Origin: Gordonia paraffinivorans NBRC 108238
GTDB lineage: Bacteria; Actinomycetota; Actinomycetes; Mycobacteriales; Mycobacteriaceae
Assembly (NCBI RefSeq): GCF_000344155.1
Contig: NZ_BAOQ01000018.1
Coordinates: 48,003-112,002 of the forward strand
Direction: 5' to 3'
DNA: 64,000 nucleotides
The notes beneath the pieces are model-generated. The model searched no databases, had not been told where the DNA came from, and saw only the letters and a list, made by a program, of their open reading frames with translations. Of this stretch, positions 24,590-33,018 are shown piece after piece (positions within the stretch are counted from its first letter, which is position 1; the number at the start of each line of letters is the position of its first letter). Both the position numbers and the translations under genes were made by a program.

Positions 24590-25345
24590 ATGACACCGCA
24601 GATCGGCATCGGGATGGTGGTCCCGTTCGACATGGCGCTGGACCGCGAACTGTGGCGGTGGATGCCCGACTCGGTGTCGCTCCACTTCACGCGGACCGGT
24701 TTCATCGACGCGCCGGTCGACGTCGAACTGTGCCGTGACCTGAACAACCACGCGGAGATCGCCGCCGCGGTCCGTGCCGTCTCGTCGATCGGTCCCAAGG
24801 CCTTCGGCTATGCCTGCGCGTCGGGCAGTTTCGTGTACGGCCTGGCCGGGGCGGTGGAGATCTCGAAGTGCATGCTCGCCAACGGCGCCCAGCATGCCGT
24901 GACGACCTCCGAGGCGCTGATCCGAGCGCTCGATCTGATGAACGTCGGCACCCTCTCGGTGGCGACTCCGTACACCGCCGCGCTCACCGGGCTGCTGTGC
25001 GACTTCCTCGCCGAGTCCGGCCGGACCGTCGCCGCCCAGGCGGGGCTCGGCCGTGACCACGAGATCTGGACCATCCCGTACGCCGTGACGGCAGACCTCA
25101 TCCGTGCGGCCGACCACCCCGACGCCGAGGCGATCTTCGTGTCCTGCACCAACCTCTGGACCTACGACATCCTCGGCGACCTCGAGGCCGAGCTCGGCAA
25201 GCCGATCCTGTCCGCCAACCAGGTGACCGCCTGGGCGACGCTGTGGGACGCGGGTGTGCTCGGCGCCGGCCCCGCCGAGTGGGCGCCGTGCCATGCCCAG
25301 TCGTTGTTCGCCCAATCCCTGTTCGCCCGTAGCATTGCGGCATGA
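24590..25345 (+). CDS. Maleate isomerase / EutA-family protein (two-cysteine form)
   Basis: A 251-residue member of the Asp/Glu racemase-like superfamily closest to maleate cis-trans isomerase and ectoine-utilisation EutA. C76 (YACASGSFVYG) and C186 (VSCTNLW) match the catalytic pair of maleate isomerase, so a racemase or isomerase reaction is plausible; arylmalonate decarboxylase keeps only the second. The start follows operator site A. Its stop overlaps the next ATG (ATGA), linking it to a PPOX-family gene. The substrate is unknown; position in the GntR regulon suggests a dicarboxylate or amino-acid intermediate. Confidence 0.82.
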   Translation: MTPQIGIGMVVPFDMALDRELWRWMPDSVSLHFTRTGFIDAPVDVELCRDLNNHAEIAAAVRAVSSIGPKAFGYACASGSFVYGLAGAVEISKCMLANGAQHAVTTSEALIRALDLMNVGTLSVATPYTAALTGLLCDFLAESGRTVAAQAGLGRDHEIWTIPYAVTADLIRAADHPDAEAIFVSCTNLWTYDILGDLEAELGKPILSANQVTAWATLWDAGVLGAGPAEWAPCHAQSLFAQSLFARSIAA

Positions 25346-25740
25346 CCCCTGCGAACTCGACGCCATTCGGTGAGGCGGGCACCGCGAAGTATGTGCAACT
25401 GACGACCTACCGCAAGGACGGCACGCCCGTCTCCTCGCCGGTGTGGGCGGTTCTGGACGGAGATCGGTTGCTCGTGTGGACCGAGACCGAGTCGTGGAAG
25501 GTCAAGCGGATCAAGCGGAATCCGCAGGTCGTCGTCCAGGCGTGCGACGTGCGCGGCGGCAACCTCTCCGGCGAGCCCGTGTCCGGTACGGCCGCCGTCC
25601 TCGACTCGGCGGGTACCGAGCACGTCCGCAAGAAGCTCATCGAGAAGTACGGAATCCAGGCCCGCGTCCTGACCTTTCTCAGCAGGATTCGGCGCGGCTC
25701 CGACGGCACGATCGGCATCGCGATCACGGCCGGGGAGTAG
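25342..25740 (+). CDS. PPOX-class F420-dependent oxidoreductase
   Basis: A 132-residue split-barrel flavin/deazaflavin protein of the pyridoxamine-phosphate-oxidase-like superfamily. The sequence follows the F420-dependent Rv1155/Rv2607-type pattern: KYVQLTTYRKDGTPVSSPVWA, VWTETESWKVKRIKRNPQV and IRRGSDGTIGIAIT. A role in F420-dependent reduction is likely; the substrate is unknown. Its ATG overlaps the stop of the isomerase gene. Confidence 0.83.
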   Translation: MTPANSTPFGEAGTAKYVQLTTYRKDGTPVSSPVWAVLDGDRLLVWTETESWKVKRIKRNPQVVVQACDVRGGNLSGEPVSGTAAVLDSAGTEHVRKKLIEKYGIQARVLTFLSRIRRGSDGTIGIAITAGE

Positions 25741-25787
25741 CGGATGCGGTGGTCGCGGTCGGCGGGGCCTGCCCAGCGCATCGGCCG

Positions 25788-26735
25788 ATGATCACCCATT
25801 CCGACATCCCGCCGGGGCTGGCGTCGCAGGTCTCGCTCGGCCCGGCCTGGTCGGACTGGCTGCGACGGTTGCCCTCCACCGCGTCGGCGCTCCTCGACGA
25901 GTGGGATCTCCGCCGCGACGGGGATGAACTCTGGCACGGCTTCGAGTCGCTGGTGGTGCCGGTCGTCGGCGGTGACGGACGTGCCGCGGTCCTCAAGGTC
26001 GCCTTCGACGGCGACGACGACGGTGCGCAGGAAGCCCTTGCGCTGCAGCACTGGGCCGGCCGGGGTGCGGTGCGGATGCTGCGCGCCGACCCTCGACGGC
26101 GCGCCCTGCTGCTCGAGCGCCTCGAACGCCGAGACCTCACCGCCGTCGACGACGACACGGCGTGCTCGACGGTCGCGGATCTGTACCGGACCCTGCACAT
26201 CCCGGCGCCCGGACGGATGACGACGCTCAGCACGCGTCTCGGGCGTTGGCTCGACGGGCTCTCGCGCATGCCGCGCGACGCGCCGGTGCCGAGACGCTTT
26301 GTCGAGCAGGCGCTCTCGCTCGGGCGGGACCTCGTCACCGACGAGGGGAGCGTGGGGGTGATCGTGCACGGCGACCTGCACCACGAGAACGTCCTCGTCG
26401 ACCGGTCCGGAGGCGAGAGGGCCTGGGCGGTCATCGATCCGAGCCCGGTGTCGGGGGATCCGCACTATGAGCCGGCGCCCATGCTCTGGAATCGGCTGGA
26501 TCCCCCGCCGGGCGGAGGCAGGGATCTCCGTGCCGTGATCCGTCGTCGGTTTCACCTCATCGTCGATGCGGCCGGGCTCGATCCCGACCGTGCCCGCGAC
26601 TGGGTCGTGGTGCGGATGATCCTCAACGCGCACTGGTCGATCATGGACGCGCAGAACGCATCTCGTGGACTGACCATGGGCGACCGGGAGTGGATCACCA
26701 CGTGCATCACGGTCGCGAAGGCGGTCCTGGACTGA
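25788..26735 (+). CDS. APH(6)/hydroxyurea-kinase-like phosphotransferase
   Basis: A 315-residue protein-kinase-fold small-molecule kinase. The catalytic loop HGDLHHENVLV lies near residue 194 and the metal-binding VIDPSPVSGDPHYE follows, as in streptomycin 6-kinase and hydroxyurea-kinase relatives (APH_6_hur). Such genes are common on actinobacterial chromosomes, and similarity alone does not show antibiotic resistance. ATG 25788 is 47 bp after the PPOX stop, so it may be the third gene of that operon. It is convergent with the next gene, with 16 bp between. Confidence 0.8.
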   Translation: MITHSDIPPGLASQVSLGPAWSDWLRRLPSTASALLDEWDLRRDGDELWHGFESLVVPVVGGDGRAAVLKVAFDGDDDGAQEALALQHWAGRGAVRMLRADPRRRALLLERLERRDLTAVDDDTACSTVADLYRTLHIPAPGRMTTLSTRLGRWLDGLSRMPRDAPVPRRFVEQALSLGRDLVTDEGSVGVIVHGDLHHENVLVDRSGGERAWAVIDPSPVSGDPHYEPAPMLWNRLDPPPGGGRDLRAVIRRRFHLIVDAAGLDPDRARDWVVVRMILNAHWSIMDAQNASRGLTMGDREWITTCITVAKAVLD

Positions 26736-26751
26736 ACGTTGCGCGGAACGC

Positions 26752-27498
26752 TTACCGGTTCGTCGAAGAGCGTCGCTGCCGGAACAGCACCCCCAGGTCG
26801 GGTGTCGTCGGTGACAGACCCGCCAGCCGCAGGCCCTGCCAGGCGGTGACCTGGTTGGCGGTGAGGACGGGTTTGCCGACCTCCTGTTCCAGGCCGGTGA
26901 TCCAGGTGGCGGTGTGCAGCGCGGTGTCGGGGACCAGGATCGCCTGTGCGTCGGGGTGATCGGCCGCATGGATCATCCCGAACAGTCCGTCGCCGTCGAG
27001 GGCGCCGGCCTCGGTGGCGGTCTCGATGTCGTTGGCGCGCAACGAGACCACGTGGACGCCACCGTCGGCGAGAAACCCGATGAACCGGGATGCCAGGGGT
27101 TCGGGGTAGGTGGCCGCGATTGCGACGCGCGTGACACCCAGGCTCAGGCACGCGTCGACGAAGGCCAGCGACGTCGACGAGGTGGGGACCCCGGACAGGG
27201 CGGCCACTCCGTCTGCCTGCCGGCGGGCGCCGTCGTACCCGTAGACGAAACTCCCGCTGGTGCAGGCCCACATGACGGCGGCGGGATCGTGGTGCCCGGC
27301 CCTGCGCACGCCGCCGGCGAGACGGTCCGGTTCACCGACCGCCGCCATGGCCTCCACGGTGTGGTCGTCGGAGTCGACATCGGTGATCACCACCGGCAAG
27401 CGGATGCCGGCCGCGGAGGTCGAGACCGCGGACTCGATGAGCGAGTAGTCGTCTTCGGCGGCGTGGCCCGGGTAGAGCATCGCGACGGTGGTTGTCAC
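26752..27498 (-). CDS. Maleate isomerase / EutA-like paralogue (second Cys replaced by Asp)
   Basis: A 248-residue paralogue of the gene at 24590. C79 in MWACTSGSFVYG matches its first catalytic cysteine. The position of the second is Asp191 (ILVPDTALHT), so it cannot use a two-cysteine mechanism. The C-terminal KPVLTANQVTAWQGL is shared with the paralogue. It may act as a decarboxylase, hydratase or non-catalytic partner. GTG 27498 has GGAGG seven bases upstream. It is divergent from the amidase operon across operator site B, which lies only 15 bp from its start. Confidence 0.8.
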   Translation of the reverse strand: MTTTVAMLYPGHAAEDDYSLIESAVSTSAAGIRLPVVITDVDSDDHTVEAMAAVGEPDRLAGGVRRAGHHDPAAVMWACTSGSFVYGYDGARRQADGVAALSGVPTSSTSLAFVDACLSLGVTRVAIAATYPEPLASRFIGFLADGGVHVVSLRANDIETATEAGALDGDGLFGMIHAADHPDAQAILVPDTALHTATWITGLEQEVGKPVLTANQVTAWQGLRLAGLSPTTPDLGVLFRQRRSSTNR

Positions 27499-27512
27499 CC
27501 GAACACCTCCAA

Positions 27513-27534
27513 GGTAGATTGTCAACAATCTACC
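27513..27534. promoter_or_regulatory. Island operator site B (22-bp inverted repeat)
   Basis: GGTAGATTGT and ACAATCTACC, perfect 10-bp arms with CA between, centred in the 55-bp gap between the divergent EutA-like and amidase genes. It contains the ATTGT-N2-ACAAT core of sites A and C and is the strongest site. It could repress both promoters at once. Confidence 0.85.
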
Positions 27535-27553
27535 AACCCGATCGAGGGGGTAC

Positions 27554-28960
27554 ATGTCCGACACGGCCCGCCGGCTCAGTGCGACGGAGTTGGCCGACGC
27601 CTACCGAAGCGGTGAGCTCACGCCGGAGACGGTGGCCGCCGAGCTGCTCGACGCCATCGACGAGGTCGACCCGTCGATCAACGCGTTCTGCCTGCTGGAC
27701 CGGGACACCACGATCGCACAGGCGCGGGAGTCGGGGGAGCGATTCCGAGCGGGTGCGCCCCTCGGGCCACTCGACGGGGTGCCGGTCAGCATCAAGGATC
27801 TGCTGCTCACCAAGGGGTGGCCGACGCTGCGCGGTTCGCTGATGATCCGACCCGAACAGATGGAGTGGGACACCGACGCGCCGGCCGTCGCGCGACTGCG
27901 CGAGGCCGGGGCGGTGCTGCTCGGCAAGGTCACCACCCCCGAGTTCGGCTGGAAGGGCGTCACAGACAGCCCGCGGACCGGCGTGACCCGCAATCCCTGG
28001 AACACCGAGCGGACGTCGGGCGGGTCGAGCGGGGGCAGCGCGGCGGCCGTCGCGGCGGGGCTCGGGCCCCTGTCGGTCGGCACCGACGGCGGCGGTTCCA
28101 TCCGGATACCCGCGGCCTACTGCGGCATCGTCGGGCTCAAGCCGACACTCGGTCGTGTCCCGATGTATCCGCCGAGTCCGTTCGCCCCGGTCGCGCACGT
28201 GGGGCCGATGACCCGCACCGTCGCCGACTGCGCCGTGCTCCTCGACGTGCTGAGCGGCCCTGATCCCCGTGACTGGTCGGCGCTGCCGCCGCCCGCGCAG
28301 ACCGCGGTCGAGGCCATCGCGGACGTCCATGACCTGTCCGGTCTGCGTATCGGGTACAGCACGGATCTCGGCTTCGGGACCAACGACGCCGGCGTGCAGG
28401 CGAACACCGACCGCGCGGTCTCGGTGCTCGAGCAACTCGGCGCCACCGTCGAGAAGGTCGATCTCGGCTGGGACGATCCGGTGTGGGCCTATCACGTGAT
28501 CTGGTTCGCCGGCGCCGACGTCGTGGTGCGTGCACTCGGCGACGGCGCCGAGGACAGGGTGGACCCGCTGCTGCTGGAGGCGCTGGAACGCCACCGGGAC
28601 TTCACGGCGAGCGACTTCGTCGGCGCCACCGCGTTGCGGATGGAGATGGGCACCCAGATGGGCCTGTTCCACCGGGAGTTCGACATCCTGGTGACCCCGG
28701 CGATGCCCACCGTCGCGTTCGAGGCCGGCCGTACCGTGCCCGAGGGCTCGGCGTCGCCGGACTGGACGTCGTGGACGCCCTACACCTACCCGTTCAACCT
28801 CACCGGACAACCGGCGATCACCGTGCCCAGCGGACTCGTCGACGGCCTGCCGACGGGTGTGCAGTTCGTCGGCGCGCGGCACCGGGACGCCGTCGTCCTC
28901 CGGGTGGCCGCGGCCTATGAGGCCGCCGCCGGATTCGCCACGTTGGGAGACAGGGCATGA
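27554..28960 (+). CDS. Amidase (amidase-signature family)
   Basis: A 468-residue hydrolase of carboxamides with the Ser-cisSer-Lys triad: Lys81 in VSIKDLLLTKG, the Gly/Ser-rich signature RTSGGSSGGSAAAVAAGLGP and the nucleophile loop GTDGGGSIRIPAAYCG. It is cytosolic, with no GatC or signal peptide, so not GatA. The physiological substrate is unknown. It is first in the operon amidase-DUF3830-GntR-MFS, starting 20 bp from operator site B, and overlaps the next gene by ATGA. In the regulon it could release ammonia from an amide intermediate or open a related bond. Confidence 0.9.
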   Translation: MSDTARRLSATELADAYRSGELTPETVAAELLDAIDEVDPSINAFCLLDRDTTIAQARESGERFRAGAPLGPLDGVPVSIKDLLLTKGWPTLRGSLMIRPEQMEWDTDAPAVARLREAGAVLLGKVTTPEFGWKGVTDSPRTGVTRNPWNTERTSGGSSGGSAAAVAAGLGPLSVGTDGGGSIRIPAAYCGIVGLKPTLGRVPMYPPSPFAPVAHVGPMTRTVADCAVLLDVLSGPDPRDWSALPPPAQTAVEAIADVHDLSGLRIGYSTDLGFGTNDAGVQANTDRAVSVLEQLGATVEKVDLGWDDPVWAYHVIWFAGADVVVRALGDGAEDRVDPLLLEALERHRDFTASDFVGATALRMEMGTQMGLFHREFDILVTPAMPTVAFEAGRTVPEGSASPDWTSWTPYTYPFNLTGQPAITVPSGLVDGLPTGVQFVGARHRDAVVLRVAAAYEAAAGFATLGDRA

Positions 28961-29463
28961 CCGAGGGTCGCTTCATCACCGTGACGCTGGAGAAGCGAGG
29001 CGTGACCGCGGTCGCGCGCCTGCTCGACGCCGAGGCCCCGCGCACCGCGCAGGCGGTGTGGGACGCCCTCCCGCTCGGCGGGCAGGTGTTCCACGGCAAG
29101 TTCGCCCGCAACGAGGTCTACACCCTGCTCCCGGCGTTCGCGCCCGCCGAACCGGGGCCGGAGAACACCACGATCACCCCGATCCCCGGCGACCTCTGCT
29201 ATTTCACGTTCGACGGGGTTTTGGACAACCCGGCATATGGGTATGACCCTTCCGCCGCACCGGCCGAGCATCGCCTGCTCGTCGATCTGGCAGTGTTCTA
29301 CGGAAGGAACAATCTGCTGGTCAACGGCGACGTAGGGTGGGTTCCGGGCAACGTGTTCGCGACCATCACCGATGGTCTGGAAGACTTTGCTGCTGCCTGC
29401 AACGACGTCTGGATGGGCGGCGCGAGGGGCGAGACGCTCACCTACGCGCGCCTTCAGCGGTGA
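28957..29463 (+). CDS. DUF3830 family protein (cyclophilin-like fold)
   Basis: A 168-residue protein with the DUF3830 pattern: ITVTLEKRGVTAVARLLDAEA, a central WDALPLGGQVFHGKFARNEV and GRNNLLVNGDVGWVPGNVFA. The fold is cyclophilin-like; no enzymatic function is known to me. It is translationally coupled to the amidase (ATGA) and followed 14 bp later by the GntR gene. Relatives often lie beside amidases and Asp/Glu-racemase-like genes, as here, suggesting that the three work on one substrate. Confidence 0.8.
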   Translation: MTEGRFITVTLEKRGVTAVARLLDAEAPRTAQAVWDALPLGGQVFHGKFARNEVYTLLPAFAPAEPGPENTTITPIPGDLCYFTFDGVLDNPAYGYDPSAAPAEHRLLVDLAVFYGRNNLLVNGDVGWVPGNVFATITDGLEDFAAACNDVWMGGARGETLTYARLQR

Positions 29464-29477
29464 GAAAGAGGTAGACG

Positions 29478-30260
29478 GTGACGACGAAGGTGGATGGGCA
29501 GACCCCGGGCGCAGAGGAACCGGGACGTCGCCGCAACGCGTCCGGCCAGCGGAAACGCGCCGGTACCACACGTCATCGCGTCCTCACGCCGCTGGTGCAG
29601 GAGTCGACACCGGCGATCATCGCGCGTAAGTTGCACGATGCAATCGCGAACGGAGACTTCCCGCCCGGGTCGCAGTTGACCGAGTCCGGCCTCGCCGCGG
29701 ACCTGGGGGTGAGTCGCGGGCCTCTGCGTGAGGCCATGCAACGACTCACGGCAGAGGGCCTGCTGGTGAGTCATCGCAACCGCGGTCTGTTCGTGGTGTC
29801 GATGGAGGAGGACGACATCCGCGACATGTACGTCGCACGCACGGCGGTCGAACGCGCCGCCGTCGAGCAGGTGATCGCGCACGGCGATCCCGCCGCCGTC
29901 GACGCCCTCGGAGAGGCCGTGGAGGCCATGCGCGAGTTCATCGACGAGCCGAACAGCGTGGGAATGGCCGAAGCCGACATGAGGTTCCATCAAACCCTGG
30001 TGGAACATGCCGAAAGCCAACGGCTTTCGCGCCTGCACGAGACCATACTCGTGGAGACGCGAATGTGCCTGCGAGCCATGCGGGGAACTTATTCCTCGGG
30101 AAAGGAACGAATCGACGAACACCAGGCGTTGGTGGACGCCATCGCTGCGGGGGACGCCGGCAGGGCGGACGAGCTGATGATCGCGCACATGGCCGATGGG
30201 CTGCGCAGATTGATCGGTGACGGGCCCGAAGCCGGAGACCTCGCAGCCGCCGGGAGCTGA
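29478..30260 (+). CDS. GntR-family regulator, FadR subfamily (FCD domain)
   Basis: A 260-residue repressor or activator. After a basic 35-residue leader comes the winged HTH (HDAIANGDFPPGSQLTESGL, LGVSRGPLREAMQRLTAEGLL). The helical FCD effector domain has Asp/His ligands in EADMRFHQTL, DEHQALVDAI and IAHMADGL, so a metal-assisted carboxylate ligand is likely. GTG 29478 has GAAAGAGG upstream. It sits in the amidase operon, and the ATTGT-N2-ACAAT palindromes before this and other island operons fit FadR-type operators. It is therefore the probable master regulator of the island. Confidence 0.9.
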   Translation: MTTKVDGQTPGAEEPGRRRNASGQRKRAGTTRHRVLTPLVQESTPAIIARKLHDAIANGDFPPGSQLTESGLAADLGVSRGPLREAMQRLTAEGLLVSHRNRGLFVVSMEEDDIRDMYVARTAVERAAVEQVIAHGDPAAVDALGEAVEAMREFIDEPNSVGMAEADMRFHQTLVEHAESQRLSRLHETILVETRMCLRAMRGTYSSGKERIDEHQALVDAIAAGDAGRADELMIAHMADGLRRLIGDGPEAGDLAAAGS

Positions 30261-30395
30261 AACAGCCTCGAGCGCTTCATGTTCGCGGTGGTGAAGGAGC
30301 CGCCACCGTGAGCGGGGTCCGCCGTCGCACGCATTGTCCAGGGTCGCGTCGACCTCTCGGGCCCGCTGGCGGCCCGACGAACCCAGGAAGCGCAG

Positions 30396-31790
30396 ATGAG
30401 CGATACGAAACCGGTAGACACGTTTGACGAGCTCGCACCAGATCCAGAATCGCCGGAAGGCAGAAAGCTCCTCCACAAGGCCATCGGGGCCTCGGCCATC
30501 GGTAACGCCACCGAATGGTTCGACTACGGCGTCTACGCCGCCGCGTCGGTCTATCTGACCCAGGCGTTCTTCCCCGGAGACTACGGAACCATCGGCACCA
30601 TGCTCGGTTTCGCCGTCTCCTTCGTCCTCCGGCCCCTCGGCGGCATGGTGTGGGGCCCGATCGGCGACCGCATCGGCCGCAAGTCCGTGTTGGCGATGAC
30701 GATCCTGCTGATCTCCGGGGCCACCGCACTCATCGGCCTCCTGCCGACGCACGCGTCGATCGGCATCTGGGCGCCGATCCTGCTGATCCTGCTCCGCGTC
30801 GTCCAGGGCTTCTCCACCGGCGGCGAATACGGCGGCGCCGCAACATTCATGGCCGAGTACGCACCCGACAACAAGCGCGGCAAGTACGGCTCCTTCCTCG
30901 AGTTCGGAACCCTCGGCGGCTTCTGCGCCGGCACCGCGTTCGTGCTGTTCCTCCAACTCGGACTGTCGGATTCGCAGATGGACCAGTGGGGTTGGCGAAT
31001 CCCGTTCCTGTTCGCCCTGCCGCTCGGCCTCATCGGCCTGTACCTGCGGTCGCAGATGGACGACACGCCGGTGTTCCAGGAACTCGAGCAGGAAGACGAG
31101 ATCACCGGCACCCCGTGGACGCGCTTCAAGGACCTGATGCTGCACTACTGGCAGCCGATCCTGATCATGTTCGGCATGGTGATCGCGCTCAACGTCGCGA
31201 ACTACACGCTGCTGGCGTATCAGCCGACCTACCTGCAGAACACGATCGGGCTCACCGAGTCGTCGGCCAGCGTGGTGAACCTGATCGGGCAGCTCGCGAT
31301 GATGGCTCTGATCCCGTTCTTCGGGTGGTGGTCGGATTCGACCGGGCGCAAGCCGATGTGGTGGGCTTCGCTCGTCGGACTCTTCGTGCTCGCGATCCCG
31401 CTCTACTGGTTGATGGGACAAGGATTCGCCTGGGCCATCGTCGCCTTCGTGATCCTCGGGGCGTTGTACATCCCGCAGCTGGCCACCATCTCGGCGACCT
31501 TCCCGGCGATGTTCCCGACCCAGGTCCGCTACGCAGGCTTCGCGATCTCCTACAACGTCGCGACCGCGGCCTTCGGCGGCACCGCCCCGCTGGTCAACGA
31601 CGCCGTGGTGGAGGGAACCGGCTGGAGCCTCTTCCCGGCCGCCTACATGATGGGCGCCTGTGCGATCGGCATGGTCGCCCTGCTGTTCCTGAAGGAGACC
31701 GCGGGATGCTCGATCCGGGGCACCGAGATCCCCAGCAAGGAGAACGACTTCCGCGAGCTGCAGAAGCGGCTGGCGGAGGCGAAGGCCTAG
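30396..31790 (+). CDS. MFS metabolite:proton symporter, ProP-like
   Basis: A 464-residue, 12-TM member of the MHS family, close to E. coli ProP, which imports proline, betaine and ectoine. Shared features include IGNATEWFDYGVYA, RPLGGMVWGPIGDRIGRK (loop 2-3), GFSTGGEYGGAATFMAEYAP and the second-half PAMFPTQVRYAGFAISYN. It lacks ProP's long C-terminal coiled-coil osmosensor, so uptake is probably catabolic and not osmoregulated. It is 135 bp after the GntR gene, on the same strand, and is the only importer in the regulon. Confidence 0.85.
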   Translation: MSDTKPVDTFDELAPDPESPEGRKLLHKAIGASAIGNATEWFDYGVYAAASVYLTQAFFPGDYGTIGTMLGFAVSFVLRPLGGMVWGPIGDRIGRKSVLAMTILLISGATALIGLLPTHASIGIWAPILLILLRVVQGFSTGGEYGGAATFMAEYAPDNKRGKYGSFLEFGTLGGFCAGTAFVLFLQLGLSDSQMDQWGWRIPFLFALPLGLIGLYLRSQMDDTPVFQELEQEDEITGTPWTRFKDLMLHYWQPILIMFGMVIALNVANYTLLAYQPTYLQNTIGLTESSASVVNLIGQLAMMALIPFFGWWSDSTGRKPMWWASLVGLFVLAIPLYWLMGQGFAWAIVAFVILGALYIPQLATISATFPAMFPTQVRYAGFAISYNVATAAFGGTAPLVNDAVVEGTGWSLFPAAYMMGACAIGMVALLFLKETAGCSIRGTEIPSKENDFRELQKRLAEAKA

Positions 31791-31800
31791 GGTCGAACGG

Positions 31801-33018
31801 CTAGGGCCGGCCCAGCATCCTCAGCCCGGCGAGCGCGTACGCCTTTGCCGCCGTGACCAGATCGGCGACGGCGACCGACTCGTCGGGCTGATGGGCCTCG
31901 GTGTTGATGTTGCCCGGCCCCAGCACGATCGACGGGATGCCGAGGTCGCGGCTGACGAAACCGCCGTCGCACGCAGCACTCCAGCCGCCGACCGAGGTGG
32001 CGGCACCGGCATCGGTGACCGCGCCGACCGCGGTGGTGACGAGCGGATGGTCGGCGGCGGTGGCGAAGCCGGGCATCTCCATCGTCACGCGGACGTCGAC
32101 GGTGATCCCGTCGGTGTCGATCTGCCTGTCCCGGATCGTCTTCCGCAACTGTTCGGCGATGGCGTGCGGGTCCTCGTCGGGCATGAGACGGCGGTCGATC
32201 CCGAGGGAGCAGTTCGGGGCGACCACCGAGATCCCCTGGCCGCCGGCGATGGTCCCGACGTTCCAGGTGCCGTACCCGAGCAGGTCGTCGGCGGACCCGG
32301 CGAGGCGCTCCTGATCGGCGCGGATGATCTCGACGATCGCCGCGGCCGCGTTGATGGCCGACCGGCCGTCGGCGGGACGGCCGGAGTGCGCGGCCCGGCC
32401 GGTCACGTCGATCTCGATGTACGACGCCCCGCGGCAGCCGCGCACCACCTGCATGTTCGTCGGCTCCGCCACCACACAGCCCAGGAACTCGTGATCGGCG
32501 GGCCGGGACACGTGATCGCGCACCCCGATGCCGTGTTCCTCCTCGTCGACCGTGCAGACCAGGCGAACCGGCCCGGACAGCTCGACGCCGAAGTCACCGG
32601 CCCGCGAGAGAGCGCTCATCGCGACGACGACCGAGGCGAGTCCGCCCTTCATGTCGGTGGTGCCGCGCCCGATGAGCAGGCCGTCGTGGTTGCGGACCCG
32701 ATACGGATCGCCGGTCCAGTTGGGGCCCGCGGGCACGACGTCGGAATGCCCGAGGAACATCAGCCCGGGGCCGCCACCTGCGGGCAGGGTCGCGACCAGG
32801 TTGGGCCGCGCGGGCGCGACCTCGTGGGTTTCGACGGCCAGACCGAGGGACAGACATGCCTTCTCGAGCACATCGACGGCGGCTGCCTCGGTGCCGCCGG
32901 GATTCTCGCTCGGCGCCTCGACCAGCGCCGTCGTCAACGCGACGATCGCGGTCTCGTCGATCAGATCGAGAACGCCCCGCTCGGCTCGGCTCAGATCGGG
33001 TTCCGATGCATCGCTCAC
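31801..33018 (-). CDS. M20-family deacylase (ArgE/DapE-like; possible DoeB2)
   Basis: A 405-residue di-zinc amidohydrolase. Metal and catalytic motifs are GHSDVVP (His, Asp), GRGTTDMKGG (bridging Asp), DEEEHG (catalytic and metal Glu) and VVAEPT, with the dimerisation-domain His in GRAAHSGRP. Relatives deacylate N-acyl amino acids; an M20 enzyme (DoeB2) is annotated for N-acetyl-diaminobutyrate deacetylation in some ectoine clusters. It is the last of six same-strand genes and overlaps the upstream aminotransferase by ATGA. That supports an N-acyl amino acid substrate made by the M24 hydrolase of the same operon. Confidence 0.85.
   Translation of the reverse strand: MSDASEPDLSRAERGVLDLIDETAIVALTTALVEAPSENPGGTEAAAVDVLEKACLSLGLAVETHEVAPARPNLVATLPAGGGPGLMFLGHSDVVPAGPNWTGDPYRVRNHDGLLIGRGTTDMKGGLASVVVAMSALSRAGDFGVELSGPVRLVCTVDEEEHGIGVRDHVSRPADHEFLGCVVAEPTNMQVVRGCRGASYIEIDVTGRAAHSGRPADGRSAINAAAAIVEIIRADQERLAGSADDLLGYGTWNVGTIAGGQGISVVAPNCSLGIDRRLMPDEDPHAIAEQLRKTIRDRQIDTDGITVDVRVTMEMPGFATAADHPLVTTAVGAVTDAGAATSVGGWSAACDGGFVSRDLGIPSIVLGPGNINTEAHQPDESVAVADLVTAAKAYALAGLRMLGRP

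Noticed and set aside
24590..25345. Arylmalonate decarboxylase function
   Set aside because: Both catalytic cysteines are present, which fits isomerases/racemases better than the single-Cys decarboxylase.
25788..26735. APH-like kinase as an antibiotic-resistance gene
   Set aside because: Chromosomal APH(6)/hydroxyurea-kinase-like genes are common in actinobacteria, and nothing around it suggests a resistance element.
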